This document shows, piece after piece, positions 25,018-34,510 of a stretch of DNA of 53,527 bases. Origin of the DNA: Betaproteobacteria bacterium (GTDB lineage Bacteria > Pseudomonadota > Gammaproteobacteria > Burkholderiales > SG8-41); assembly GCA_028291945.1 (NCBI GenBank), contig JAQGNH010000287.1, positions 1 to 53,527 on the forward strand, written 5' to 3'. A program made the translations under genes and the position numbers. Each line of letters opens with the position of its first letter. Within the stretch, counting starts at the first letter, position 1. Under the pieces are notes generated by a model. It did no database searches and was not told the origin of the DNA. It saw only the letters and a program-made list of their open reading frames with translations.

Positions 25018-25737
25018 TCAGATCGCCATCTCGTTAGGGAGCAAGCGATCGAATTCCTTCTTGACGACGGCATAGCATTCGCAAACGCGCTTCTCGAGCT
25101 TCGACCGATTGACTATGATGATACGGCCGCGGCTGTAGTGAATGAGTCCGGCGTCCTGAAGCTTTCCCGCGGCCTCGGTAACCCCTTCGCGTCGCACCCC
25201 GAGCATATTCGCGATCAACTCCTGAGTCATTGTGAGCTCGTTGGTGGGCAGGCGGTCCGCACTAAGCAGCAACCAGCGGCACAACTGTTGTTCCACCGAA
25301 TGGTGCCGGTTGCACACCGCAGTCTGTGCCATCTGCGTGATCAGCGCCTGGGTATAGCGCAGAAGCAGATGCAGCAGCGGACCTCCGTACTCGAACTCGC
25401 GCTTCATGACTTTGGAGCTCAATCGGAATGCGTGTCCGGCACTCTGAACGACTGCGCGGCTGGGCGTGGTCTCACCCCCCATGAATAACGAAATACCGAC
25501 GAGACCTTCGTTGCCGACTACGGCAATTTCTGCAGACGCGCCATCCTTCATGACGTAGAGCAACGAGACGATGGAGTCCGTCGGAAAGTATACGAACGGC
25601 TGCTTGCCGCCGGCTTCGTAGACTGACGCGCCGAGTTCAAGTTCCACGAGATCGAGATCTTGCTGCAACCGCTCGTATATGTCAGGCGGCAGAGCAGCCA
25701 GAAGCTTGTTTGGAGACGGCACGCTGGAAGGACCCAT
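25018..25737 (-). CDS. Crp/Fnr-family transcriptional regulator
   Basis: 239 aa. The N-terminal cyclic-nucleotide-binding-like beta-barrel (about 25-150) contains FPTDSIVSLLYVM and VGNEGLVGISLFMGG. The C-terminal winged helix-turn-helix has MTQELIANMLGVRREGVTEAAGKL and LIHYSRGRIIIVNR. This subclass, common in soil proteobacteria, lacks the Cys cluster of FNR, so oxygen sensing through an iron-sulfur cluster is not indicated and the ligand is unknown. An inverted repeat (GCTAGA/TCTAGC, 25756-25776) lies just upstream of the ATG and could be a self-regulation site. Confidence 0.93.
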   Translation of the reverse strand: MGPSSVPSPNKLLAALPPDIYERLQQDLDLVELELGASVYEAGGKQPFVYFPTDSIVSLLYVMKDGASAEIAVVGNEGLVGISLFMGGETTPSRAVVQSAGHAFRLSSKVMKREFEYGGPLLHLLLRYTQALITQMAQTAVCNRHHSVEQQLCRWLLLSADRLPTNELTMTQELIANMLGVRREGVTEAAGKLQDAGLIHYSRGRIIIVNRSKLEKRVCECYAVVKKEFDRLLPNEMAI

Positions 25738-26062
25738 TCAAATAAATCTTTGGCGGCTAGAGCTATGTATTCTAGCGCACATACACCGGCCACGCTGGCC
25801 GCAGATAGCGCAGAGCCGCGTTCCCTCAATTTCAGAACGTGCCGCGAACCGTACGTCCGGAGTAGTATCAATTCAGCGCGCGTGGTGGCTGGATGCTGCA
25901 CTATTTACCTACCAGCAACCGAGCTCTTTTGATCGATCGATAACGCCTGTACCGTCGAGGTTGCCGTCATGCGCAACGAAGGTATTACGATCAACCTACC
26001 GCGTGTCGCATGAGTAACTCGTGGAATAGTGCAGCGCGCTTTCAAACATATCAGGGTGTCAA
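25738..26062. other. Divergent intergenic region (325 bases)
   Basis: It separates the Crp/Fnr gene from the DUF6134-like gene. An inverted repeat with arms GCTAGA and TCTAGC (25756-25776) lies 19-39 bases from the regulator's start. No clear -35/-10 pair or coding signal was found in the rest. Confidence 0.3.
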
Positions 26063-26851
26063 TTGCTGATGGATTTGCGAGCGTGGCCGAAGCGTATTAG
26101 CGCGATGAGCCCTGCGCATCAAAATATCCGTGGGCAGAGCGATCGACTCGTGGAGCAACCGCCTGACGGCGGATTCCCGGCTGACCTCTTACGCCAAAAC
26201 CGCCGGCGCGCACTTGGATTACTTGGCGCGATCACGCTTACCCCCCTTCTACGGGCGTCCTCGGCCCATGCTGCGGTCGCTCCCGCAAACCTGAGTTTTC
26301 GCGCCCTGCGTAAAGGCTCGCCGATCGGCGTACATACGGTTACGTTTCGGCAAGACGGCGAGCGGCTCGTCGTCACGACCCACATCGATATCTCAGCCAA
26401 AGTGCTGCTCTTTACTGCCTTCTATCTCAAACACGACGCGGAGGAGGTCTGGCAGTCTGGGCGACTGGCGGCGGTCAAAAGCACCACCGACGACAACGGC
26501 ATACGACTTCGGGTCTCCGGCAGCGCGGCCGATGGCGGATTTCGTATCATTGGCGACGAGGGGCCCTTCCTCGCCCCGGCGCAGCTCCTGACGTCGAACA
26601 TGCTTTGGGATGTTCGGATGCTGCGCGAAGACCGATTGCTCGACGTCCAATATGGTGGAGTGATCGGCCTCGCCGTAAAGCCGCTCGGAGAGGCGTTGGT
26701 GGATACACCCGGGGGACAAGTGCGCGCCAATCGACATCACCTGATCACGCCCCACTACGCCGGGACCTTGTTTCACGATGGCGACGGGCGCTGGGTCAAA
26801 GCCCTGATTGAGGCGAAAGGGGAGATCATCGAGTATGCGCTCGCAATTTAG
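26063..26851 (+). CDS. Exported DUF6134-like protein
   Basis: 262 aa. A twin-arginine-like signal (NRRRALGLLGAITL, ending SSAHA near residue 70) precedes a beta-rich domain starting APANLSFRALRKGSPIG and continuing VVTTHIDISAKVLLFTAF. The 'raw G..IG.h...f...gd...v...i.i.vk' pattern is typical of DUF6134 periplasmic proteins of unknown role. An internal ATG at 26105 would also include the signal. It overlaps the next gene by 17 bases, so the pair is an operon. Confidence 0.75.
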   Translation: MLMDLRAWPKRISAMSPAHQNIRGQSDRLVEQPPDGGFPADLLRQNRRRALGLLGAITLTPLLRASSAHAAVAPANLSFRALRKGSPIGVHTVTFRQDGERLVVTTHIDISAKVLLFTAFYLKHDAEEVWQSGRLAAVKSTTDDNGIRLRVSGSAADGGFRIIGDEGPFLAPAQLLTSNMLWDVRMLREDRLLDVQYGGVIGLAVKPLGEALVDTPGGQVRANRHHLITPHYAGTLFHDGDGRWVKALIEAKGEIIEYALAI

Positions 26852-27842
26852 CAAGACCTCGCGGGTCTGGCGGCACGGCAGGGTGCAGGCCGGTTGCGGG
26901 ATTGTTTTGGCGCTCGCGCTACAAGCCTGCACAGTCGTCCAGCGTCGCCCCGACGTGGTGATCGGGACCGGCAGACCAGGCGGGGTTTACTTTCCGCTCG
27001 GCGATTCGGTTTGTCGCGTGTTCAATCTCGATCTGCCGCGTCGCGGCTTGCGATGCGCAGCCAACCTTTCACGGGGACCCGTTGCCAACATCGAATCGCT
27101 GCGCGATAGACGGATCGATATCGGCATTGTGCAGTCCGACGTATTGGCTGACGCGATAAGGGGCGAGGGACCCTTCGTGTCTCGGGGTCCCGATACCGCA
27201 CTGCGCGTGCTGTTTACGGGCCAGACAGAGGCCTTCACTATAGTCGCTCGGCGGGAGCTCGGAATCCGCCGGGCCACAGAGCTGCGAGGCAAACGCATCA
27301 ATCTGGGCAGTCCCGGATCGGGCGAGCGGGTCAGCATGGAGCGCATCATGGCGGCGCTCGGTTTCACGCCCACAGATTTTGCCGCAGCTCGCGAATTGCC
27401 TCTCGCCGAGCAACACGACGCCTTGTGCGCGAACGAGCTCGACGCAATCGTCTACACGGTGCGCCATCCAAACGGTCTCGTCGATGACGTGGTCCGCAGC
27501 TGTCGCGGGGTTCTAGTTGACGTGAGTGGCCCGCCGATCGACCGCCTGCTGTCCGGCCACCCCGAATACGGACGCTTCGTGATCCCTGGCAACACGTATT
27601 CAAGCAATCCGCAGGATGTAATGACGCTTGGGGTATGGACGGCAATCATCACCACGACGCGTTTGCCGGATACACTGGCTTACGAGATCACCAAAGCGGT
27701 TTTCGAGAATATCGAAGATTTTCGGCGCCTGCATCCCGATTTTGCCACCCTCCTCCCACGTGACATGGTACCGAGTGCGCGGGATGTTCCGGTCCATACA
27801 GGCGCCGCGCGCTACTACCGCGAGCGTGGATGGCTGCCGTGA
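26835..27842 (+). CDS. TAXI-family solute-binding lipoprotein
   Basis: 335 aa. The start at 26835 follows AAAGGGGAG inside the end of the previous gene. The signal ends in a lipobox (LALQAC), so the protein should be anchored to a membrane facing the periplasm. TAXI motifs are VVIGTGRPGGVYFPLG, the IDIGIVQSDV block and KRINLGSPGSGER. TAXI proteins normally deliver substrates to TRAP transporters, but no DctQM-like permease is in the window. Instead a PAS histidine kinase follows 82 bases downstream, which suggests a sensory role, by inference. Confidence 0.9.
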   Translation: MRSQFSKTSRVWRHGRVQAGCGIVLALALQACTVVQRRPDVVIGTGRPGGVYFPLGDSVCRVFNLDLPRRGLRCAANLSRGPVANIESLRDRRIDIGIVQSDVLADAIRGEGPFVSRGPDTALRVLFTGQTEAFTIVARRELGIRRATELRGKRINLGSPGSGERVSMERIMAALGFTPTDFAAARELPLAEQHDALCANELDAIVYTVRHPNGLVDDVVRSCRGVLVDVSGPPIDRLLSGHPEYGRFVIPGNTYSSNPQDVMTLGVWTAIITTTRLPDTLAYEITKAVFENIEDFRRLHPDFATLLPRDMVPSARDVPVHTGAARYYRERGWLP

Positions 27843-27924
27843 TCGAGTCGCTCTGCTAATCTGCCTCCTGTAGCAGCAGTGCCGTTGCATCCGTCTGACA
27901 ATCGCGCAGATTGGAACCGCAGCC

Positions 27925-30612
27925 ATGCGAGAAGCCTTCATCGCGCTGGACCGAAACTGGCGCTTCATTCACGTCGACGATGCGGCCGAGCGCATTTTGG
28001 GGCGTGGGCGTGAGGACTTGTTGGGCCGTTCGATCTGGGATGTCTTTCCCGCAATGCGTATGACGAGAGCGGAGAGCATCTGCCGACGGACGATGGATCA
28101 ACGGGAAACGGTTACGTTCGAAGAATATTACCCCGCGCTCGATGCCTGGTTTGAAGGCGAGGTATGCCCTGCCGCTGATGGGCTAACGGTTCGCGCGAGC
28201 GACATTACCGATCGCAAACGGATGGAGGAAGCGCTGCGGCGAAGCGAGGAACGCTTCCGAACCTGCTTCGAGCTCGGGCTGATCGGCATGTCAATCACGT
28301 CCCCGGACAAAGACATTCTCGAAGTCAACGGCGAAATGTGTCGGATACTCGGATATGAACGCGGCGAGTTACTGCAAATGACATGGGCGCAGCTAACACA
28401 CCCTGACGATATCGCCTCAGACATCGATCGTTTCAACCGCGTCCTCACGGGAGAGCTCGATTGCTATTCGACAGACAAGCGTTGGATTCGAAAGAATGGC
28501 GAGGTTGTTTACGGCACTATTTCGGTGAAGTGTTTGCGTCGCGCAGATCGCTCGGTCGACTACTTCGTCGCCCTCCTGCAAGACACTACCCATCGCAATC
28601 GCATTGAGGATGAGTTACGCGAGCGCGAGCGTTTTATCCGTCAGATTGCTGAGCTCACGCCGGCTGTCTTGACTGTGCTCGACTTGAACACGGGGCGTCA
28701 CACGTATATCAGCCGCGATGTCGTCAATCTCCACGGTTACACGCTGGAGGAGATCGCACAGATGAACGACGTGTCCCTCGATCTGCTGCACCCGGACGAC
28801 GTAGCGCGCATGCTTGAGAATTTCGGTCGATTGAAAAGCTGCAGCGATCGCGAGATAAACGAGATCGAGTATCGCATACGTCACCGCGACAAGAGCTGGC
28901 GATGGCTCTTAAGCCGCAACATGCCCTTCGCACGAGCTGAAGACGGAGAGGTGCGGCAGGTGGTCAGCGCAACCCTGGACATTACCGCGCGTAAGCAGGC
29001 AGAGCAGTCATTGCGTTCGTCCGAAGAGCGGCTGCGCCTGCTTATAGAGAGCGCCGAAGACTACGCGATCGTGACGCTTGACAGCGACGGACGGCTGAAC
29101 GGCTGGAGCCGCGGGGCCGAGCGCGTTTTTGGCTATAGCGAGCACGAGGTCGTGGGGCGGCTCGAGGAAATTCTGTTCACACCAGAAGATCGTGCACGCG
29201 GCGTTCCCGTAGAAGAGATCCGGCGCGCAGTGCAAGAGGGGCGTGTCTCCTATGGTCGTTACTTTCTAAGAAAAGACGACTCGCGTTTTTTCGGCGCTGG
29301 CGTGATAGCTATTTTGCGTGACCACGGTATGCAGGGGTTTGCGAGGATCACGCGCGATCTGACAGAACGTCATGAAGCGGCAGACGCTTTGCGCTTGGCC
29401 CATTCGAAATTGGAGCAGCGCGTTCTTGAGCGGACAAGCCAACTCGCGGCCCTCAACGCAAGACTGATCGAGGAGATTGAAGACCGAAAACGAACCGAAA
29501 GCAAACTGCGACGCAGTGAGGCTGATCTGGCTCAAGCGCAGAGATTAAGCGGCACAGGCAGCGGAAGCTGGAATGTCAATACCGGAGAAGTGGTCTGGTC
29601 CCAGGAAAGCTATCGTATCTATGGGTTCGAGCCTGGCAAAGTTACGCCCTCGGCTGAATTATTTTTCGGAATCGTTCATCCCGATGATCGGCCGGCCGTG
29701 GAGCAGAACTTTAACCGAGTGGTGAGCGAACGAACCGCATACGCATTGACGTTCCGAATCATTCGGCCAGATGGTTTGATCAAGAACATTTACAGCGCGG
29801 GCCATCCACTGTTCAACGATGCAGGCGAGCTTACCGAGGTCCTAGGTACTGTTGTCGACATAACCGAGCGCGTCCAAGCCGAAGAAAAGCTGAGGAAGGC
29901 ACATGCGGAGCTTGCGCACGTCACGCGTGCCATATCATTGGGTGAGTTGACGGCATCTATAGCGCATGAAGTCAATCAGCCACTGGCGGCCGTCGTTACA
30001 AACGCCGAAGCCTGCCTGCGCTGGCTTGCGGCAGAGCCGCCGCATTTATCCGAGGTGAATGACTGCGTCCGGCGCGTTGTCCGCGATGCTCACCGCGCGA
30101 GCGAGGTGCTTTCGCGCATCCGCGCGTTCCTGAAACGGACCCCGCCGCGCAGGGCGTTGTTAAACATTAACGAGCTGATCAGTGACGTCGTCGGTCTCGT
30201 GCACGTTCAAGCGCGGAGCCACGGCGTGTCGATCAGCATCGACCTAAGCACTGATCTCCCACCCATTTACGCCGATCGTATCGAGCTGCAGCAAGTGGTG
30301 CTGAATCTCTCTATAAACGCCATTGAAGCAATGAGCGCAGTCACCGATCGTCCGAGGCTGTTAGAGATTGGAACTGATCGTGATGGCCCAGATTCGATAC
30401 GGGTGACTGTTCGTGACTCCGGTGTTGGGTTAGAAGCAGCCAGTAAAGAGCGTATATTCGATGCGTTCTACACGACAAAACCCGAGGGATTGGGTATGGG
30501 GCTCGCGATCAGCCGTTCTATCATTGAAGCGCATGGAGGGCGATTGTGGGTGACACCCAGCGAGGATTACGGAGAGACGTTCAAATTCTCCCTACCCATC
30601 GAAATGGAATGA
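27925..30612 (+). CDS. Cytoplasmic multi-PAS sensor histidine kinase
   Basis: 895 aa with no transmembrane helix. Five PAS/PAC units are visible at about 1-95, 100-225, 235-360, 365-490 and 530-655; repeated endings such as DITDRKRMEE and DITARKQAEQ mark them. A FixL-type kinase core follows, with His681 in SIAHEVNQPLAAVV, N-box LNLSINAIEAM, and the short GLGMGLAISRSIIEAHGG box. It likely senses redox, oxygen or small aromatic ligands through PAS domains and phosphorylates an unlinked response regulator, since no receiver gene is adjacent. The ribosome site is weak (GGAACC). Confidence 0.94.
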   Translation: MREAFIALDRNWRFIHVDDAAERILGRGREDLLGRSIWDVFPAMRMTRAESICRRTMDQRETVTFEEYYPALDAWFEGEVCPAADGLTVRASDITDRKRMEEALRRSEERFRTCFELGLIGMSITSPDKDILEVNGEMCRILGYERGELLQMTWAQLTHPDDIASDIDRFNRVLTGELDCYSTDKRWIRKNGEVVYGTISVKCLRRADRSVDYFVALLQDTTHRNRIEDELRERERFIRQIAELTPAVLTVLDLNTGRHTYISRDVVNLHGYTLEEIAQMNDVSLDLLHPDDVARMLENFGRLKSCSDREINEIEYRIRHRDKSWRWLLSRNMPFARAEDGEVRQVVSATLDITARKQAEQSLRSSEERLRLLIESAEDYAIVTLDSDGRLNGWSRGAERVFGYSEHEVVGRLEEILFTPEDRARGVPVEEIRRAVQEGRVSYGRYFLRKDDSRFFGAGVIAILRDHGMQGFARITRDLTERHEAADALRLAHSKLEQRVLERTSQLAALNARLIEEIEDRKRTESKLRRSEADLAQAQRLSGTGSGSWNVNTGEVVWSQESYRIYGFEPGKVTPSAELFFGIVHPDDRPAVEQNFNRVVSERTAYALTFRIIRPDGLIKNIYSAGHPLFNDAGELTEVLGTVVDITERVQAEEKLRKAHAELAHVTRAISLGELTASIAHEVNQPLAAVVTNAEACLRWLAAEPPHLSEVNDCVRRVVRDAHRASEVLSRIRAFLKRTPPRRALLNINELISDVVGLVHVQARSHGVSISIDLSTDLPPIYADRIELQQVVLNLSINAIEAMSAVTDRPRLLEIGTDRDGPDSIRVTVRDSGVGLEAASKERIFDAFYTTKPEGLGMGLAISRSIIEAHGGRLWVTPSEDYGETFKFSLPIEME

Positions 30613-31594
30613 TCGCGAAGCTATAGAGCCGGTTCGGCCCGCGCCTGGATCACCGCGCCGGGACAGCGAAACGGTAGCCAACTACGCGCTCAATGGTGGG
30701 CACTGGTACCGCGCGGCAGTCGTCGCTTGAGGTGCGCGCTCATGAGCCGACTGCTCCCGCTGCACACGTACAGCTGTGGAGTTGAGTACATAACTCGGTG
30801 GTACGTAACTGTCAGCGGGGCTCCGATTGGGTTTGTCGTTCCGCCGCAGACATGGCGGCGAACTGGTGTGCCCAAAACCTCTGGAAGCCCGCGCGCGTAC
30901 CGCCTGCAGTTATGATGCTTTTGCTTGCTTTGACTTTAGCGGACCGTTCGATCGCGGCGCTGCCACGCCGCATTACCTGCGCCGCGTTACCAATTGCGGC
31001 TGTCGACCGCTTCGGAATTCTTCGTGCACTCAGCGTAAACGCTACGAGGTCTGGGCTAGAGTTCGAAACGGCGGGAGCATGATAGGGCCAGATGCCCCTA
31101 GTATTCGTGGTGATCGACGCCCCGAGCGTTGGATCTCGCGGCACGTGCGAGACCTGCCTAGATCAGAGTTCGACCGCACGCAGTGTCGATCAAAACCGTG
31201 AATCGCGTGGCGGCTGTACTCGATACGGTAGCGATCTGCAGCCACAACGCGGATTTATAGACATTCGAGCTTGAAACCGGCACGGCAGCTGCTGGTTATG
31301 CGGCGCGCCCTTGCTGCACGAGTTTCGCGTAGCTCTCGGTGCCGAGGGCGGCGAGTTCATCCCGCAGGTGGATCGGACCGCACACATCTACGAGCAGGTG
31401 CGCTACTATTGCGAAGGCATTACCGCCGTCGGGGCGCCTGCGAAGGTCCTGCTGCTCTCGAGTTCTTCTATCATGCACTCGCTCCCGCCGCATCTTGCCG
31501 GTGCGCGAAGTGATCTCCGGCGCACATCTTGTTCAATTTGACGTCGGGGCTGGGCACGTGCTCCACGACTGTCTCGCAACTGAGAGGAACCGAT
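30613..31594. other. Gene-poor segment of about 980 bases
   Basis: No convincing gene was found on either strand. Short frames exist (for example 30812-31144 and 31296-31493 on the minus strand) but lack ribosome sites, recognisable motifs and consistent codon bias. The end near 31580 contains the ribosome site of bdhA. The segment may contain old decayed genes. Confidence 0.4.
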
Positions 31595-32377
31595 ATGAAA
31601 TTGCAAGGTAAATCCGCGATTGTTACAGGTGCCGCGAGCGGTATCGGCAAGGCTATCGCACTCACGTTTGCACGCGAAGGCGCAAGTGTTGCAATTGCCG
31701 ACCTCAACCTGAACGCAGCAAACGAGACCGCCGCGGAAATCCAGGCGACTGGCAAGAAGGCGCTCGGCGTTGCAATGGATGTTGCGAACGAGGAGTCGGT
31801 CAACGCTGGTGTCGCAGCGGTGGTCGCGGCGTTCGGCGGCGTGGACATTCTCGTGAGCAACGCGGGCATTCAGATCGTGCATCCAATAGAGGAATTCAGC
31901 TACGCCGAGTGGAAGAAGATGTTGGCGATCCACGTCGACGGCGCATTTCTGACGACGCGTGCGTGCTTGCAACACATGTATAAATCGGGCCGCGGTGGCT
32001 CCGTCATCTACATGGGCTCGGTACACTCGAAAGAGGCGTCAGTGCTCAAGGCGCCGTACGTGACTGCGAAGCATGGGCTCATCGGTTTGTCCAAGGTCGT
32101 CGCAAAGGAAGGCGCGAAGCATGGTGTTCGCTCGAATGTGATCTGCCCTGGGTTCGTGCGCACACCGCTGGTAGACAAGCAGATTCCGGAGCAGGCGAAA
32201 GCGCTCGGGATTTCGGAAGCCGACGTGATCAAGAACGTCATGCTCAAAGAGACCGTCGACGGCGAATTCACAACAGTAGAGGACGTGGCCGAAACTGCGT
32301 TGTTCTTTGCTTCGTTCCCGAGCAACGCGCTTACAGGCCAGTCGCTCATCGTGAGCCATGGGTGGTTCATGGAGTAA
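31595..32377 (+). CDS. bdhA: 3-hydroxybutyrate dehydrogenase (SDR family)
   Basis: 260 aa, cytoplasmic. It converts D-3-hydroxybutyrate to acetoacetate with NAD, part of poly-hydroxybutyrate use. TGAASGIG (11-18) binds NAD; catalytic Ser142, Tyr155 and Lys159 (YVTAK) are present. The C-terminal block [19 protein letters not shown] and the ending SHGWFME are characteristic of BdhA. AGAGGAAC precedes the ATG; the open frame upstream is not used. No PHB genes are adjacent. Confidence 0.9.
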   Translation: MKLQGKSAIVTGAASGIGKAIALTFAREGASVAIADLNLNAANETAAEIQATGKKALGVAMDVANEESVNAGVAAVVAAFGGVDILVSNAGIQIVHPIEEFSYAEWKKMLAIHVDGAFLTTRACLQHMYKSGRGGSVIYMGSVHSKEASVLKAPYVTAKHGLIGLSKVVAKEGAKHGVRSNVICPGFVRTPLVDKQIPEQAKALGISEADVIKNVMLKETVDGEFTTVEDVAETALFFASFPSNALTGQSLIVSHGWFME

Positions 32378-32479
32378 CGAGGCGGCTTGAGCAGGGGCAA
32401 CTGCGACGTTCTAATTTCGACACGTCGCACGTAGGCCGCAATCTTAAGGCGAGTTTGGTCGTCGAGTATGCGGCTGCTG

Positions 32480-33090
32480 CTTGCCGCTGCACTCGAGGCC
32501 TCATCGCATGCAGATCCCCGGAATGCGGCGCGTGAACGTCGAGCGTGCCCCAGTTCACTGCGACCATTTACTCGCAGCATTAAGATCAGCCGCGTCTGTT
32601 ACAAATAAGCCGCCATCAATAGATGGTGTGCGTATCGCGCTTGATCCGACTGAAGCATTGCACCACAGAGCGCATCGACTTCGGCTGTGTCACCCGATTC
32701 GATGATGGGTCGTACGTCAATTCAATTCCGCATCCGAACGATCAGCATTACTGCGTCACTGCCCATCGCTGCGGGTACAGCGACGACATACAACGTATTG
32801 CTTCTAGCACGACTTCGCACTGTTTGTCAGTAGTGGTGGTACGAGCGTCCGACCCGATTCTGTGGGGGCTCGCGCACGGGAGGAGATCGGCCACGAAGGT
32901 GTGCTCGAGGAAATTGCCGTGCAATCGTTTCAGCGCTGGATCCGCGCGAGTGCGCAGCCTATCGTCGGAGGAGTCGACTGGTTTGCGATGCGCAACGTGG
33001 TGCTTGAAGCCGCTTCTCGCGCGAACACCGGCACTGACCCGATTTCCACGCAAACCAAGCGCCCGCTTGCGTCTAGCGGTTTGCACTGAC
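32480..33090 (+). pseudogene. Decayed conserved hypothetical gene
   Basis: Successive plus-strand frames appear to be one protein broken by shifts. The first reads SIDGVRIALDPTEALHHR. The second, from about 32660, reads ERIDFGCVTRFDDGSYVNSI then PHPNDQHYCVTAHRCGYSDD. Around 32790-32870 neither frame is continuous, but ILWGLAHG is in the second frame. The third reads EEIGHEGVLEEIAVQSFQRW and VGGVDWFAMRNVV to a stop at about 33087. The order (PHP-x-Y, His-rich helix, LWxLAHG, EE-x7-QxFQR) resembles a small conserved family I know only as hypothetical. Intact copies would settle it. Confidence 0.5.
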
Positions 33091-33360
33091 GCGCTCCGCT
33101 GGGCGAGCCGGTCGCGGCCAGGCTGCGTGGTTGGCGACGCCGCAGCCTTGTGCCACCCACGCCGGTGGTGTTCAACAACTGTCGGCTAATTTTACAGGCG
33201 GCTCTTCATACTTGCCGCTTTGGATTCATAAGTCGCTGTTCCTGCTGAGTTCCACAGTTATGGCATGTTCCGTGCTGAAAGCGAGGGGCGTGCTAGGAGT
33301 GACGCACGGGACTGTTGCGCGTCGATCGGGAACGAAAACAGAGATAGGCGAGCGTATCAA
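33091..33360. other. Intergenic 270 bases
   Basis: No gene or clear promoter pair recognised. It precedes a small exported protein that starts with GTG at 33361. Confidence 0.3.
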
Positions 33361-33591
33361 GTGATCAGACTCATCTGCGTAATCGTGTTGCAGCTGGCGA
33401 GCTTTGGCAGCTTTGCGGGAAGCTCAAGCAGTTCGTTGCTCGTTACGGTTACCGTCGTCAGACCTGCGCCGGTGACGAGCGTAAGTGACACGAGCACTGT
33501 ACCTGTCGCAGTTACCGATGCTGCGCAGGGTGAGACTAAGACAGCGAACCCTGTAATTAACGGCGTTCAGTACGTTACGGTCAACTACTAA
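33361..33591 (+). CDS. Small exported hypothetical protein
   Basis: 76 aa from GTG at 33361. A hydrophobic N-terminus (IRLICVIVLQLASFGSFAG) looks like a signal peptide, followed by a Ser, Val and Thr-rich beta-like chain (TVTVVRPAPVTSVSDTST) ending GVQYVTVNY. The frame is open further upstream to 33265 but those residues are polar and non-coding in style. The ribosome site is poor. Unknown function. Confidence 0.5.
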   Translation: MIRLICVIVLQLASFGSFAGSSSSSLLVTVTVVRPAPVTSVSDTSTVPVAVTDAAQGETKTANPVINGVQYVTVNY

Positions 33592-33653
33592 CGTTCAATG
33601 GCGCGAGATGGTGTAGCGCACGGGTAAACATAGCATCCAGTTTCGATGTGCTG

Positions 33654-34052
33654 CTAGCGCGGCTCCACCGGATGCGGAAACAGCTGGGCTTTCAACATTC
33701 TCTGGACCGATTCGACCAGAGTGTAAGCATATTGCGCGGGCACGATGACGACATTGTCCTCGCCGCCTGACCGACGTTCCTGTCGGATAACGATGTCGCC
33801 CTCGGGGTTTTTGTAAAGTGCGATCGCATCGACCCGCTTGACTACGATCAATGCTTCATCCGACCAGCTGAAATCATTCGCTTCCGTCATCGACGTCCCC
33901 TGTGTAGTTTGAAATCCGTGTCTTGTTGCGTCAGCGAGGCAATCCCGCCGACTGCCAAAGTAACGCGCGCTGACGCGTTGGATACCCGCGGTGTCGGTAT
34001 GCTGCCAGAGCCAATAGCCGGACGAGCTTTGAAAGAATCGCCAGTTATCCAT
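33654..34052 (-). CDS. Two-part hypothetical protein: W-x-W domain plus 78-aa C-terminal part
   Basis: 132 aa from ATG 34052. Residues about 4-45 carry the W-x-F / W-x-W / Cys pattern: WRFFQSSSGYWLWQHTDT, then RRDCLADATRHGF. The C-terminal part starts at an internal ATG (33890) that has a good ribosome site (AGGGGACG six bases before) and reads MTEANDFSWSDEALIVVKRV, then a beta-rich chain ending HPVEPR. Either this is one fused protein, or the 78-aa part is an independent gene and the W-x-W part is the remains of an upstream gene that lost its stop. No function known. Confidence 0.6.
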   Translation of the reverse strand: MDNWRFFQSSSGYWLWQHTDTAGIQRVSARYFGSRRDCLADATRHGFQTTQGTSMTEANDFSWSDEALIVVKRVDAIALYKNPEGDIVIRQERRSGGEDNVVIVPAQYAYTLVESVQRMLKAQLFPHPVEPR

Positions 34053-34139
34053 AGCGAGCGCCGAGGTGAGACCTGGCGACACAAACTGCCGTAGCGTCTA
34101 CGGACGAGTATACCAATGAAACGGAGTACGTAAAGTAGA

Positions 34140-34159
34140 GCGCGCGCGAATGCGCGCGC
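34140..34159. repeat. GC-alternating hairpin
   Basis: GCGCGCGC at 34140-34147 and again at 34152-34159 around the loop GAAT; the arms are self-complementary, giving a strong eight-pair hairpin. No T-run follows on either strand. Confidence 0.5.
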
Positions 34160-34257
34160 CACGAGGTGCGGATTATTGGCTGCGGGATTTTAGCGTGTGC
34201 GGATGGCGGACGTGCGCGTGGTGCAGGGCGACGAATCGCGTTCGTCGCGACGGAACA

Positions 34258-34401
34258 TTAATCGACGCTTACCAACCGCTTCGTCACCGAAGACCAACGA
34301 AGGTGCTTGGCGACGAGCGCTGCGCTCAGCATCACTGCCACTACCGACAAGAACGCTGCCATGCCAGCGTAGAGGCGCGAGGAAAGAGTGTTGAGGGCCA
34401 T
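34258..34401 (-). CDS. Small (47 aa) single-helix membrane protein
   Basis: The minus-strand ATG at 34401 gives MALNTLSSRLYAGMAAFL then SVVAVMLSAALVAKHLRW and ends TKRLVSVD with TAA at 34258. One clear transmembrane helix (about 9-32) has a positively charged cytoplasmic end. GGAAA lies nine bases before the ATG. The codon use is normal for the window. Together with the 34511 and 34860 genes it is one of a row of very short envelope-type genes. Function unknown. Confidence 0.5.
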   Translation of the reverse strand: MALNTLSSRLYAGMAAFLSVVAVMLSAALVAKHLRWSSVTKRLVSVD

Positions 34402-34510
34402 ATCGAATTTCCAGTTGTGGGAATGCGTAAGGCTATCAAGTACTCCCCGCGCGAGCGCATGACATTTCCCACGACGCCCCGAAATTGCAACGCAATGCGC
34501 CTGAACGTGC

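Noticed and set aside
24838-25488. 216-aa frame antisense to the Crp/Fnr gene
   Set aside because: Opposite strand to a recognised regulator; its non-overlapping part shows no motif.
30812-31144. 110-aa minus-strand frame, slightly phasin-like in composition
   Set aside because: Proximity to bdhA was suggestive, but there is no phasin motif, no ribosome site and weak coding character.
31296-31493. Minus-strand frame ending in RDELAALGTESYAKLV, possibly a Bug C-terminal remnant
   Set aside because: The resemblance to Bug C-termini covers about 20 residues, and the preceding frames do not extend it.
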